Shown one piece after another: positions 1 to 7,175 of a stretch of 36,195 bases of DNA. This DNA comes from Clostridiales bacterium (GTDB lineage Bacteria; Bacillota; Clostridia; Christensenellales; Aristaeellaceae), in assembly GCA_015056325.1 (NCBI GenBank), contig SVGL01000026.1:1-36195 (forward strand). Direction: 5' to 3'. Each line of letters starts with the position of its first letter. The first letter of the stretch is position 1. Under the pieces are notes generated by a model that saw nothing but the letters and a program-made list of their open reading frames with translations, had not been told where the DNA came from and ran no database searches. Made by a program: the position numbers and the translations under genes.

Positions 1-96
1 CTTCTGAGAAGTCTTCAGACCGATGCCGTAGATGTAGGTCAGGCCGTACTCCACTCGCTTTTCACGGGGCAGGTCCACACCTGAAATGCGTGCCAT
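1..96 (-). CDS. rpsM: 30S ribosomal protein S13, 5' part only (gene runs off the window)
   Basis: The first 32 codons are visible. They begin [14 protein letters not shown] and continue with the [10 protein letters not shown] stretch, which is the typical N-terminus of ribosomal protein S13, a small-subunit head protein contacting the P-site tRNA and the intersubunit bridges. The ATG at 96 is preceded by a strong GGAGGTG ribosome binding site at 107-113 on the minus strand. In Bacillota this gene normally opens the alpha-type operon rpsM-rpsK-rpsD-rpoA-rplQ, which would lie beyond the window edge. Here infA and rpmJ do not sit just upstream. Instead the gene has its own strong promoter and a leader of about 350 nt. 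The family call is secure even from this fragment. Confidence 0.95.
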   Translation of the reverse strand, partial: MARISGVDLPREKRVEYGLTYIYGIGLKTSQK

Positions 97-448
97 GGGT
101 AAAATGCACCTCCAAATTTTTGGCCTCGCCGGATTCACCGGCGCGGGCTTCCTTGCGGCTTGGCGCCGCGTGTTGTGTTCATGACGCTTTCCGTCATGAT
201 GAAGCAGCGGACTGGGTTAGCGATCTGGAGCAACCCACTCCAGAGGGACGTAACTTTCGTCCGCACCCTCGGTGCTGATGCCTGGTGAAAGCAGGCGTTC
301 AGCGGTGCCGCTTGAGTCGCATGTATTGGAAGGATGCGGCCGTGCAGCACTTGATCTTGCTGGCTTCTTAAGAAGACTTGACCCCTCTTGTGGAACACGC
401 GTATTTCACATACGCATGCAGCCGCCCACCGTCGGGGCAGAAACCAAC
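97..448 (-). ncRNA. Long, highly structured 5' leader of rpsM (candidate cis-regulatory RNA or ncRNA)
   Basis: About 350 nt lie between the predicted start of transcription and the rpsM start codon with no convincing gene. The minus-strand RNA can form a series of hairpins: arms 399-404/410-415, 318-322/334-338, 274-284/292-303 (one small internal bulge), 246-250/258-262, 225-230/238-243, 179-186/192-199, 155-159/165-169 and 128-132/138-142. The loop of the 225-243 hairpin reads UGGGUU and is complementary to AACCCA, which follows six bases after the hairpin (213-218), giving an H-type pseudoknot. E. coli represses its rpsM operon through S4 binding to a leader pseudoknot, so autoregulation is plausible here. 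I could not match the sequence to tmRNA, RNase P RNA, SRP RNA, 6S RNA or a T-box. Confidence 0.6.
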
Positions 449-454
449 TCGTAT

Positions 455-483
455 ATTGTACCACCACAGTCCTGAAATTGCAA
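455..483 (-). promoter_or_regulatory. Sigma-A promoter of rpsM
   Basis: On the minus strand TTGCAA (478-483) and TACAAT (455-460) are separated by exactly 17 bp. Transcription should start near 448, far upstream of rpsM. Confidence 0.85.
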
Positions 484-583
484 GCCTTTGCACGAAAATT
501 GTTCTCCTGTCTGCAAAAGAATGGATGGAGAAATATTGTGTGCGATATTGTGCAATGTGCACAAACGAGCGAGAAAGAGGGGC

Positions 584-612
584 TTGCAACCGCGCGGGAC
601 ATCATGTATAAT
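584..612 (+). promoter_or_regulatory. Sigma-A promoter of cca
   Basis: TTGCAA (584-589), a 17-bp spacer and a perfect TATAAT (607-612). It lies inside the longest possible reading frame for cca and so rules out starts upstream of about 620. Confidence 0.88.
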
Positions 613-643
613 GTTGGAACATGACGGGATGGGAGAGATGACC

Positions 644-1837
644 ATGTGGAAGCTGCCTGAAGGGGCGGAATTTGTGCTCCGGCGACTGCAGGAGGCGGGT
701 TATCAGGCCTATGTGGCGGGTGGATGTGTCCGCGATACGCTCTTGGGTAAAATGCCCAAGGATTGGGACGTGTGCACCAACGCGCTGCCGTGTGAGATGC
801 AGCGGATCTTTGCTGACTGCCATGTCATTGAGACGGGGCTGCAGCATGGCACGCTCACGGTCATGTACCACCACGAGCCCTTCGAGGTGACCACCTTCCG
901 GGTGGATGGCGAGTACACCGACCATCGCCACCCTGATGAGGTCGTTTTTGTGACGGACGTGCGGGAAGATCTTTCCCGGCGAGATTTTACTGTCAACGCC
1001 ATGGCCTGGAGTCCTAAAACCGGTGTGGTGGATGCCTTTGGCGGCCAGGAGGATCTTGAAAAGCGGCTCATTCGCTGCGTGGGCGAGCCGGAGAAGCGCT
1101 TCGGTGAGGATGCCCTGCGCATTATGCGGGCGCTGCGGTTCGCGTCAGTTTACGGCTTTGCCATCGATCCGGCCACGGATGCAGCCATCCATGCGCTGAA
1201 GGATACCCTCACGGACGTGGCTGCCGAGCGCATCCGTGTGGAGCTGCAAAAGCTCCTGTGCGGCGACGGCGCGGGGGACATCCTGCGAGCGTATCCGGAT
1301 GTGATGCAGGTCATCATGCCGAAGCTGGCGAAGGTGGACTGGCCATCCACGGTAGCGGCGGCGGAAAATGCGCCGGCCACGGAAATCCTGCGACTGACGC
1401 TGCTGCTGCATCAGCTTGAGCCTGCCGATGCGAAGGCTGTACTGGTTTCGCTCAAGCCCGACAACTTTACCCGCGATCGGGTGCTCACGCTGGTGACGAA
1501 TCAGGACTATCCATTCCAGACCACGCGACACAGTTTGCTTACGGCGCTGTCCCTCTTTGGGGAGGAGGTCGTGAGGCAGCTTCTGGCCGTCCGCAAAGCC
1601 AAGGGCGCATCGGATGTGGAACCCCTGTCCGCCGTGCTGGATGAGGTGCTGGCAGACGGTGTTTGCTACAGCGTCAAGGATATGGCAGTCAATGGCCGCG
1701 ATCTGATGGCACTGGGCGCCAGGGGCAAGGCGGTGGGCGAGTGCCTGAACCATCTGCTGTCCTTGCTGCTGTCAGAAGAACTGCCCAATGAGTGCGTCGC
1801 GCTGCTTGGAGCGGCGAAGGCGCACCTGGATGCATAG
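644..1837 (+). CDS. cca: CCA tRNA nucleotidyltransferase
   Basis: This class II nucleotidyltransferase adds or repairs the 3' CCA of tRNA using CTP and ATP. The 397-aa product has the head-domain motif GGCVRD (residues 26-31), the metal-binding Asp pair in KDWDV (D40, D42), the SRRDFTVNA motif (111-119) and RIMRALRF (159-166) of the neck region. The reading frame is open from 488, but the promoter at 584-612 excludes an early start. ATG 644 has GGGAGAG at 631-637 with suitable spacing, and MWKLPEGAEF is a normal family N-terminus. I see no HD phosphohydrolase motif in the C-terminal half, as in Gram-positive-type enzymes. The CDF gene follows after 41 bp with no terminator, so the two are probably co-transcribed. 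Confidence 0.95.
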   Translation: MWKLPEGAEFVLRRLQEAGYQAYVAGGCVRDTLLGKMPKDWDVCTNALPCEMQRIFADCHVIETGLQHGTLTVMYHHEPFEVTTFRVDGEYTDHRHPDEVVFVTDVREDLSRRDFTVNAMAWSPKTGVVDAFGGQEDLEKRLIRCVGEPEKRFGEDALRIMRALRFASVYGFAIDPATDAAIHALKDTLTDVAAERIRVELQKLLCGDGAGDILRAYPDVMQVIMPKLAKVDWPSTVAAAENAPATEILRLTLLLHQLEPADAKAVLVSLKPDNFTRDRVLTLVTNQDYPFQTTRHSLLTALSLFGEEVVRQLLAVRKAKGASDVEPLSAVLDEVLADGVCYSVKDMAVNGRDLMALGARGKAVGECLNHLLSLLLSEELPNECVALLGAAKAHLDA

Positions 1838-1878
1838 AACAGCATTCATAATATAGGAAGAAATCCTTTCGGAAAGGA

Positions 1879-3051
1879 ATGAAGAAATTGCAAAATCTAG
1901 CAATGAAGCTGCTCCGCAAGGGAGAGAATCCCACCGATCAGCTGGTGCGCAAACGTCTGGGTACCCTTGGCTCCGGCGTGGGCGTGGGCGTCAATGCCCT
2001 GCTGGCGACGGGTAAGCTGATGATCGGTACGCTGACGGGCTCCGTGGCTGTCACGGCAGATGCCGTCAACAATCTTTCCGACGCGGCGGGCAGCGTGGTG
2101 TCCCTGGTGAGCATGCGCCTGGCCCAGAAGCCCGTGGACAAGGAGCATCCCTTCGGTCATGGCCGCATGGAGTACCTGGGCGCGCTGGCGGTGGGCGTGA
2201 TGATCCTCGTCATGGGCGTGGAAACATTCTCCTCCGGCGTCAAGAGCATCCTGCATCCTGCGGAGATCGCCTTTGGTTGGGTTCCCTTCTGGCTGCTGGT
2301 GTTGTCCGTCTTGATGAAGGGCGGGCTCTTCCTGTTCTACCGTGCGGTCGGTACGCTGATCGACTTCCCGTCCCTCATCGCCGCCGCGAAGGACTCCCTC
2401 AGCGACATGCTGGCGACATCTGCCGTGGTGATTTCTATGATCGCAGCCCATGGCTTCCAGATTCCCATTGATGGTTGGATGGGCGTGGCGGTGTCGCTGC
2501 TGGTCCTGAAGGCAGGCTTCGACGTGGTGCGCGAGACTGTGGACAGTCTCATGGGCGGCCGCAAGAATCCTGAGCTGGGAAAGGAAATCATCTCCCGGCT
2601 GATGAAGTATGAGCACATTCTGGGCACCCACGACCTGTTGATCCACGATTACGGCCCCGGTCGCTGCATCGCTTCCATCCATGCGGAGGTGCCTGCAGAC
2701 GGCGACATTCTGGTGCTGCACGAGATCATCGACCAGGCGGAGCACGAAATCGGCGATGAGCTGGGCATCCCCCTTTGCATTCACATGGATCCCGTGGTTA
2801 CCGGCGACGAGAAGACTGATGAGGCGCATCGCCGCTTGAGTGCTTTCCTGGCGGGCCTGGACGGCGGCTTTATGCTCCATGACCTGCGCATGGTGCCAGG
2901 CGAAAACCGTACCAACCTGGTCTTTGACGTGGTGATCCCTGCAGGCTATAGGGACACGCCGGCACTGACGGAACGTATCTGTGCGGCTGCCAAGGAGATT
3001 GATCCCCGGTATGAATGCGTCATCCACTACGACATTGACTACTATCATTGA
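1879..3051 (+). CDS. Cation diffusion facilitator (CDF) transporter, probably Mn(II) efflux
   Basis: A 390-aa CDF-family antiporter of the cytoplasmic membrane. It has the TM2 signature DAVNNLSDAAGS (61-72), HPFGH (90-94), a TM5 metal site KDSLSDM (171-177) and a long cytoplasmic C-terminal domain. The four presumed site-A ligands are N64, D68, D172 and D176. This N-D/D-D pattern is the one linked to manganese CDFs, whereas zinc transporters have D-D/H-D; assigning the substrate this way is inference from the family. The start is uncertain. ATG 1879 follows AAGGA with no spacer, while an in-frame TTG at 1888 lies 9 nt after the same AAGGA and may be the true start. The C-terminus contains a second CDF-like cytoplasmic segment of about 75 residues. 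Confidence 0.88.
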   Translation: MKKLQNLAMKLLRKGENPTDQLVRKRLGTLGSGVGVGVNALLATGKLMIGTLTGSVAVTADAVNNLSDAAGSVVSLVSMRLAQKPVDKEHPFGHGRMEYLGALAVGVMILVMGVETFSSGVKSILHPAEIAFGWVPFWLLVLSVLMKGGLFLFYRAVGTLIDFPSLIAAAKDSLSDMLATSAVVISMIAAHGFQIPIDGWMGVAVSLLVLKAGFDVVRETVDSLMGGRKNPELGKEIISRLMKYEHILGTHDLLIHDYGPGRCIASIHAEVPADGDILVLHEIIDQAEHEIGDELGIPLCIHMDPVVTGDEKTDEAHRRLSAFLAGLDGGFMLHDLRMVPGENRTNLVFDVVIPAGYRDTPALTERICAAAKEIDPRYECVIHYDIDYYH

Positions 3052-3060
3052 GAATAAGAA

Positions 3061-3099
3061 GCATCCCCCGGTTGCGTAACCGGGGGATGCGTTTACTTG
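3061..3099. terminator. Bidirectional terminator between convergent genes
   Basis: A perfect 13-bp stem (3061-3073 with 3078-3090) closes a GCGT loop. It is flanked by GTTTACTT on the right and by GAATAAGAA on the left (a T-rich tail on the minus strand). It can serve both the CDF gene and the convergent secreted-protein gene. Confidence 0.85.
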
Positions 3100-3107
3100 T
3101 GGGAAAA

Positions 3108-4382
3108 TCAGTTTTCGTAGACCACATCCAGCGGAACCCAGCCGCGGCGCTGGGGCTGGGGATCTTTGGGAGAACCGTAATCGGTGTATTCCACCAGGGC
3201 CCAGCCGTCCTCGATGGCATAGATGTCCAGACGGTTGCCGGGATGAATGACGCTGGCGGTGTACTGCTTGTAGATGCTGCCCGGGCCAAAGGAGGCGTAG
3301 GTCTTCTTCAGCGCTTTCTGGGAATCCAGGGGGTCGTAAATGGCGGGTTCATCGGGAATGAGGTTGCGGTTGATGTTTAGGTAGGACTCGCTGGTGTAGG
3401 CGCGGTACCATTCGTTCTTGTACTGGAACTCAATCTGATACCAGTAGACGTTGTTGTAGTCATCATAGACCTTGGAGAAAACCTTTACCTCATCGCCGGC
3501 AGAGAAGAAGGAGCCGGGCTCGTCAAAGCGGGTGCCGGGACCGGAGCGGGTGGCGACACGCTTGGCCAGCGTCGTCACGATGCCGCCTGCGCTGGGATAC
3601 TGAATGGGCGCGCGGGTGGGCGCAGGGGTGGGGGTGATGACCGAGACGACGGGGGTGCTGGTAGGACGGGGCGTGATGTATTCGACAAGGTCATCATCGT
3701 CATCCTCGGGGATGGGCGTGATGTATTCCACGTAGCCGTCGTTCCGGTCATCCTCCTCTGACCAGGGGCCGGGGGTGGGGGTCACATAGACCACATAGGG
3801 CTTGGGTGTGGCGGTGGCATAGGCGCGGGGCGTGGCGGTGGCATGGCTGCCGGCGGCCACAGCAATATCGGAAATAGTGGCCCCGGTGCGGCCAAAGCCC
3901 ACAATCGCGTTCTCGATGGTCAGCTCAATCCGGGTGACGCCCGAGTACTGCTTGGGCAGCAGCAGCCGCTGGTAGCCGTTGTTCCAGCCTGCGGACACGG
4001 TGGTGGGGCGGTAGGCGTCAGTGAGGCGGTAGCGATACACATCGTAGGATTCGGTGTAGCGGTTGGCCTGGTAATAGATGGTCACCTTCACCGTGTCGGG
4101 ACGGTCATAGTGGCTGTACCAGTTCTGGGTGTAGGCATAGCCGCTGCGGATCCAGATTTCGCCCACGGTGTTGCCGTAGAGGTTGATGGTCAGGTCAACG
4201 CCGCCGCTGCCAGACTGGCTCCAGGCGGTGGCGGGATCGTCATCTGTCAGGGACGAAACGTAGCCATTGGCGTCGCTGATAAAGGCGATGGACTGCTGGC
4301 CGGGGATAGTAGCTGCTGATGCTGCAGCGCTCAGGCACAAAAGCGCCAGGGTGAGCAGGAGGAGGAAACGCAGTTTCTTCAT
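3108..4382 (-). CDS. Secreted protein: lectin-like N-terminal domain, Pro/Thr/acidic linker, two SH3-like domains
   Basis: The 424-aa product begins with a clear signal peptide (MKKLRFLLLLTLALL, cleavage near ASA-A at about 24). Residues 26-177 look like the discoidin-like NADase-type glycan-binding fold found next to SH3 domains in clostridial surface proteins (DDDPATAWSQ, a Trp/Tyr-rich core). Residues 180-265 form a low-complexity linker with TPTP runs, an acidic EDDDDD patch and two copies of VEYITP. Residues about 270-335 resemble a bacterial SH3 domain (VATRSGPGTRFDEPG), and 355-424 a second one ending GWVPLDVVYEN. The likely role is binding of cell wall or glycan outside the cell; no catalytic motif is visible. 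ATG 4382 has AAAGGA 10 nt upstream. Transcription is convergent with the CDF gene. Confidence 0.8.
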   Translation of the reverse strand: MKKLRFLLLLTLALLCLSAAASAATIPGQQSIAFISDANGYVSSLTDDDPATAWSQSGSGGVDLTINLYGNTVGEIWIRSGYAYTQNWYSHYDRPDTVKVTIYYQANRYTESYDVYRYRLTDAYRPTTVSAGWNNGYQRLLLPKQYSGVTRIELTIENAIVGFGRTGATISDIAVAAGSHATATPRAYATATPKPYVVYVTPTPGPWSEEDDRNDGYVEYITPIPEDDDDDLVEYITPRPTSTPVVSVITPTPAPTRAPIQYPSAGGIVTTLAKRVATRSGPGTRFDEPGSFFSAGDEVKVFSKVYDDYNNVYWYQIEFQYKNEWYRAYTSESYLNINRNLIPDEPAIYDPLDSQKALKKTYASFGPGSIYKQYTASVIHPGNRLDIYAIEDGWALVEYTDYGSPKDPQPQRRGWVPLDVVYEN

Positions 4383-4546
4383 AGCTGTAGCGTCCTTTCT
4401 TGAAAAAGAATGCATTCCGCCGGAGGGAAAAGCCATCCTGCGGGAGTCTTCAACCATATAACGAATCACAAAGGTAATTTCTTCACGGGAATGCCCAATT
4501 CCTGCAAATTTCTGTCCACATTTTTTCAGCGATGGGATTTTTGCTC

Positions 4547-4575
4547 TTTTCAAAAGGGGCGAAAAGTTGTACAAT
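4547..4575 (+). promoter_or_regulatory. Probable promoter of kduI-kduD
   Basis: TTTTCA (4547-4552), a 17-bp spacer and TACAAT (4570-4575). The -10 lies inside the palindrome TTGTACAA (4568-4575), a possible operator. The leader that follows contains repeat copy A. Confidence 0.6.
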
Positions 4576-4595
4576 GGTACTATCCGGAAGCATGC

Positions 4596-4702
4596 GTTCT
4601 ATGTTCGGCCATCACTCGACGGAAGCCGAGCGCTGGCTACGCTCCGCCAATGCAAGCATTGGCTGTCGCGAGTCGGGCGCTGGCCGACCTCGTATATGAA
4701 CA
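4596..4702 (+). repeat. Dispersed multi-hairpin repeat, copy A (kduI leader)
   Basis: Contains GGCCATCAC (4607-4615), the small hairpin CTCG...CGAG (4615-4630), the segment CGCTGGCTACGCTC, a perfect 8-bp hairpin GCCAATGC/GCATTGGC (4646-4663) and GTCGG...CCGAC (4672-4688). The same order of elements is found in copy B at 5621-5850, with stem positions changed on both arms. It lies in the transcribed leader of kduI. Confidence 0.65.
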
Positions 4703-4746
4703 TAAATATGCCCATCAGCGCTTCCAACACGAAGGAGGAGATCCCC

Positions 4747-5577
4747 ATGGAGCTTCGTACTGCATCCTCTCCCCGCGACGTTAAGCACTATGATACTAAG
4801 CGTCTGCGCGAGGAGTTTCTGATCGACGATCTGTTTAAGGCCGATGACGTGAAGCTGGTGTACAGCCACATCGACCGCATCATTACCGGCAGTGCTGTGC
4901 CTGTGAAGGCCCCCCTGGCCCTCGCTACCGGCGACGAGCTGCGCGCGGAGTACTTCCTGCAGCGCCGCGAGCTGGGTGTGATCAATATCGGTGGGGAAGG
5001 CACGGTCACCGTGGACGGAACCGTGTACACCCTGCGTCACCGCGACGGCCTGTATGTGGGCCGCGGCAGCAAGGAAGTCGTATTCGCTTCCAGCGATCCG
5101 GCGAATCCTGCCAAGTTCTATCTGAATTCCTGCCCCGCCCACACCGCGTACCCCACGGTGTACATCCGCCCCGAGGACTGCGTCCGCGCCGAGCTGGGCA
5201 GCCTCGAATCTGCCAACCACCGCACCATCTGCAAGTACATCCTGCCCGGTCAGGTGCAGTCCTGCCAGCTGGTGATGGGTATGACCAAGCTGGAGCCCGG
5301 CTCCGTGTGGAACACCATGCCCTGCCACACCCATGACCACCGTATGGAGGTCTACCTGTACTTCGACCTGCCCGAGGACGGCTTCGTGATGCACTTCATG
5401 GGCGAGGGCGACGAGACCCGCCACATCATCATGCGCAACGAGCAGGCGGTCATCAGCCCCTCCTGGTCCATTCATTCCGGCTGCGGCACCCAGGCGTACA
5501 CCTTCATCTGGGGCATGTGCGGCGAGAATCAGGACTTCGATGACATGGATGGCATTGCCATGACCGATCTCAAGTGA
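4747..5577 (+). CDS. kduI: 5-keto-4-deoxyuronate isomerase (4-deoxy-L-threo-5-hexosulose-uronate ketol-isomerase)
   Basis: KduI converts 5-keto-4-deoxyuronate to 2,5-diketo-3-deoxygluconate in breakdown of pectin- or glycosaminoglycan-derived unsaturated uronates in the cytoplasm. The 276-aa length matches the family (about 278). The cupin zinc ligands are all present: H194, H196 and E201 in CHTHDHRMEVY, and H243 in SIHSGCG, each offset by two from the E. coli numbering. The start at 4747 has AAGGAGG at 4732-4738. kduD follows on the same strand 310 bp downstream, with a structured repeat instead of a terminator with a U-tract between them, so co-transcription is likely. No lyase, transporter or kdgK/kdgA is visible in this window. 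Confidence 0.95.
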   Translation: MELRTASSPRDVKHYDTKRLREEFLIDDLFKADDVKLVYSHIDRIITGSAVPVKAPLALATGDELRAEYFLQRRELGVINIGGEGTVTVDGTVYTLRHRDGLYVGRGSKEVVFASSDPANPAKFYLNSCPAHTAYPTVYIRPEDCVRAELGSLESANHRTICKYILPGQVQSCQLVMGMTKLEPGSVWNTMPCHTHDHRMEVYLYFDLPEDGFVMHFMGEGDETRHIIMRNEQAVISPSWSIHSGCGTQAYTFIWGMCGENQDFDDMDGIAMTDLK

Positions 5578-5584
5578 TCGGTCT

Positions 5585-5610
5585 CGTGAAAATGCTGCGG
5601 CATTTTCACG
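5585..5610 (+). repeat. Perfect 11-bp stem-loop after kduI, no U-tract
   Basis: CGTGAAAATGC (5585-5595) pairs with GCATTTTCACG (5600-5610) around TGCG. The next bases are AATAGGTTAT, so it is not a standard intrinsic terminator. It may stabilise or help process the kduI mRNA, or may be the left edge of repeat copy B. Confidence 0.6.
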
Positions 5611-5620
5611 AATAGGTTAT

Positions 5621-5850
5621 GCACTCGCTCACTGGTCGGTCAGTCAAGCTACCCTCCCGGCCGTTTACTCGTGTAAGGAATGTTTTCCGCTTGCGGCCAT
5701 CACCGAGACAAGCTCGGCGTTGGCTACGCTTGCTCATTGCAAGCAATGAGCTTCGCTGCTGGGCAAGCCCAGCCTCACCGCGGAAAACGCCCCGCCCCGC
5801 CGGGAGACCCGGCGGATACGATTCCAGTCTGCCGACGGCAAGTTTGTGTG
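5621..5850 (+). repeat. Dispersed multi-hairpin repeat, copy B (between kduI and kduD)
   Basis: This fills most of the 310-bp gap between kduI and kduD. An outer stem GTTTTCCGC/GCGGAAAAC (5682-5690 with 5780-5788) encloses three perfect hairpins: CCGAG/CTCGG (5703-5717), GCTCATTGC/GCAATGAGC (5732-5751) and GCTGGGC/GCCCAGC (5758-5773), forming a four-way junction. A further CGCCGGG/CCCGGCG hairpin follows near 5800-5815. The left edge GCACTCGCTCACTGGTC and the right edge GATACGATTCCAGTCTGCCGAC match copy C at 35628-35715 almost exactly. No open reading frame with a ribosome binding site is seen. Confidence 0.75.
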
Positions 5851-5887
5851 ACCATTAAGGATAACATATATAAGGAGGTACACCCCC

Positions 5888-6679
5888 ATGAACATGTTCT
5901 CTCTGGAAGGCAAGGTCGCCCTGGTGACCGGTGCGTCCTATGGCATTGGCTTTGCGATCGCCAAGGCTCTGGCGAAGGCCGGCGCCACCATCTGCTTCAA
6001 CGACCTGAAGCAGGAGTTCGTTGACAAGGGCCTGGCTGCGTACGAGGCGGAAGGCATCAAGGCGCACGGTTATGTCTGCAACGTCTGCGACGAAGAGGGC
6101 GTCAACGCTCTGGTCAAGCAGATCGAAGAGGAGGTCGGCGTGATCGACATCCTGGTCAACAACGCGGGCATCATCAAGCGCATCCCCATGTGCGAGATGA
6201 GCGCGGCGGATTTCCGTCAGGTCATCGACGTGGACCTGAACGCGCCTTTCATTTGCGCCAAGGCCGTCATCCCCTCCATGATCAAGAAGGGCCATGGCAA
6301 GATCATCAACATCTGCTCCATGATGTCCGAGCTGGGCCGTGAGACCGTGTCTGCCTACGCGGCAGCCAAGGGCGGCCTGAAGATGCTGACAAAGAACATC
6401 TGCTCCGAGTACGGCCATCTGAACATCCAGTGCAACGGCATCGGCCCGGGCTACATCGCCACTCCCCAGACCGCGCCCCTGCGCGAGAAGCAGCCCGACG
6501 GCAGCCGTCATCCCTTTGACCAGTTCATCATCGCCAAGACCCCTGCTGAGCGCTGGGGCGAGCCGGATGACCTGGGCGGTCCCGCCGTGTTCCTGGCCTC
6601 TGACGCCTCCAACTTTGTCAATGGCCACATCCTGTATGTGGACGGCGGCATCCTGGCCTACATCGGCAAGCAGCCCTGA
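5888..6679 (+). CDS. kduD: Short-chain dehydrogenase, 2-dehydro-3-deoxy-D-gluconate 5-dehydrogenase (KduD) type
   Basis: A 263-aa SDR-family oxidoreductase. It has the NAD(P)-binding motif TGASYGIG (14-21), NNAG (91-94) and the catalytic Ser144, Tyr157 and Lys161 (YAAAK). Together with the adjacent kduI, which makes 2,5-diketo-3-deoxygluconate, it most likely reduces that compound to 2-keto-3-deoxygluconate. Gluconate 5-dehydrogenases are close relatives and cannot be excluded from sequence alone; context favours KduD. The start at 5888 has a strong AAGGAGGT at 5872-5879. A clear terminator follows, closing the kduI-kduD unit. Confidence 0.85.
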   Translation: MNMFSLEGKVALVTGASYGIGFAIAKALAKAGATICFNDLKQEFVDKGLAAYEAEGIKAHGYVCNVCDEEGVNALVKQIEEEVGVIDILVNNAGIIKRIPMCEMSAADFRQVIDVDLNAPFICAKAVIPSMIKKGHGKIINICSMMSELGRETVSAYAAAKGGLKMLTKNICSEYGHLNIQCNGIGPGYIATPQTAPLREKQPDGSRHPFDQFIIAKTPAERWGEPDDLGGPAVFLASDASNFVNGHILYVDGGILAYIGKQP

Positions 6680-6693
6680 TAAGTGAATTTCCC

Positions 6694-6725
6694 TGCTGCA
6701 TGGCGCCTGTCATGCAGCATTTTTA
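6694..6725 (+). terminator. Intrinsic terminator after kduD
   Basis: TGCTGCATG (6694-6702) pairs with CATGCAGCA (6711-6719), followed by TTTTTA. Confidence 0.88.
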
Positions 6726-6778
6726 TGGCGAAAAGCCGGAAAATCAGCGGAAAAAGTGTAAAGGGATTAAATTCTCCC

Positions 6779-6807
6779 TTGCGTTCTTCGAAATAGTGTG
6801 ATAGAAT
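6779..6807 (+). promoter_or_regulatory. Promoter of secG
   Basis: TTGCGT (6779-6784), a 17-bp spacer and TAGAAT (6802-6807), 33 bp before the secG start. Confidence 0.8.
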
Positions 6808-6839
6808 AGTAGCGCTGATTTACCGAGGAGGTATTTGAA

Positions 6840-7064
6840 ATGTCTATTTTTCTGGGTATTGTTGTCGTCCTGTCCGCACTGGTTCTGGTGCTGACTGTTC
6901 TGTTCCAGTCCTCCAATGCCAAGGGCCTGGGTGCTATCGCTGGCGAGGCTGAGACCTACTTTGGCAAGAACAAGGGCAAGACCATCGACGCTCAGCTGGC
7001 CAAGGGCACCAAGATCGCTGCTGCGGTTTTCGTGGTTGCCTCCCTGCTGATGCTGTTCTTCTAA
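6840..7064 (+). CDS. secG: Preprotein translocase subunit SecG
   Basis: A 74-aa protein with the SecG layout: a first transmembrane helix (about residues 3-22), the conserved loop LFQSSNAKGLGAIAGEAETYFGKN and a second transmembrane helix (about 56-73). SecG is the small, non-essential subunit of the SecYEG channel and aids SecA-driven export. The start at 6840 has GAGGAGGT at 6825-6832. In many Bacillota secG is followed by rnr and smpB; here it stands alone with its own promoter and terminator. Confidence 0.92.
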   Translation: MSIFLGIVVVLSALVLVLTVLFQSSNAKGLGAIAGEAETYFGKNKGKTIDAQLAKGTKIAAAVFVVASLLMLFF

Positions 7065-7110
7065 GTCGGACATCGTCGAGCTGGAAGAAGTCTGCCGATT
7101 GACATGAAGA

Positions 7111-7142
7111 GGGCTGTTCGCGCATTGTGAGCGGCCCTTTTT
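7111..7142 (+). terminator. Intrinsic terminator after secG
   Basis: An 11-bp stem with some G-U pairs (7111-7121 with 7127-7137), followed by TTTTTG. Confidence 0.8.
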
Positions 7143-7175
7143 GCCATATTGCAAATAGGAAAGGAGATCACCATC

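Noticed and set aside
97..448. Identification of the rpsM leader as tmRNA, RNase P RNA, SRP RNA, 6S RNA or T-box
   Set aside because: None of the hallmark segments of those RNAs was found: no TTCGANTC-type T-arm or tag frame, no GAGGAAAGTCC core, no SRP GGAAGG...AGCA core and no T-box motif.
488..643. N-terminal extension of cca back to 488
   Set aside because: The stretch contains the cca promoter at 584-612, and the extra residues are not family-like.
4567..4746. N-terminal extension of kduI back to 4567
   Set aside because: It would start within the promoter -10 and cover repeat copy A. ATG 4747 has an excellent ribosome binding site and gives the normal family length.
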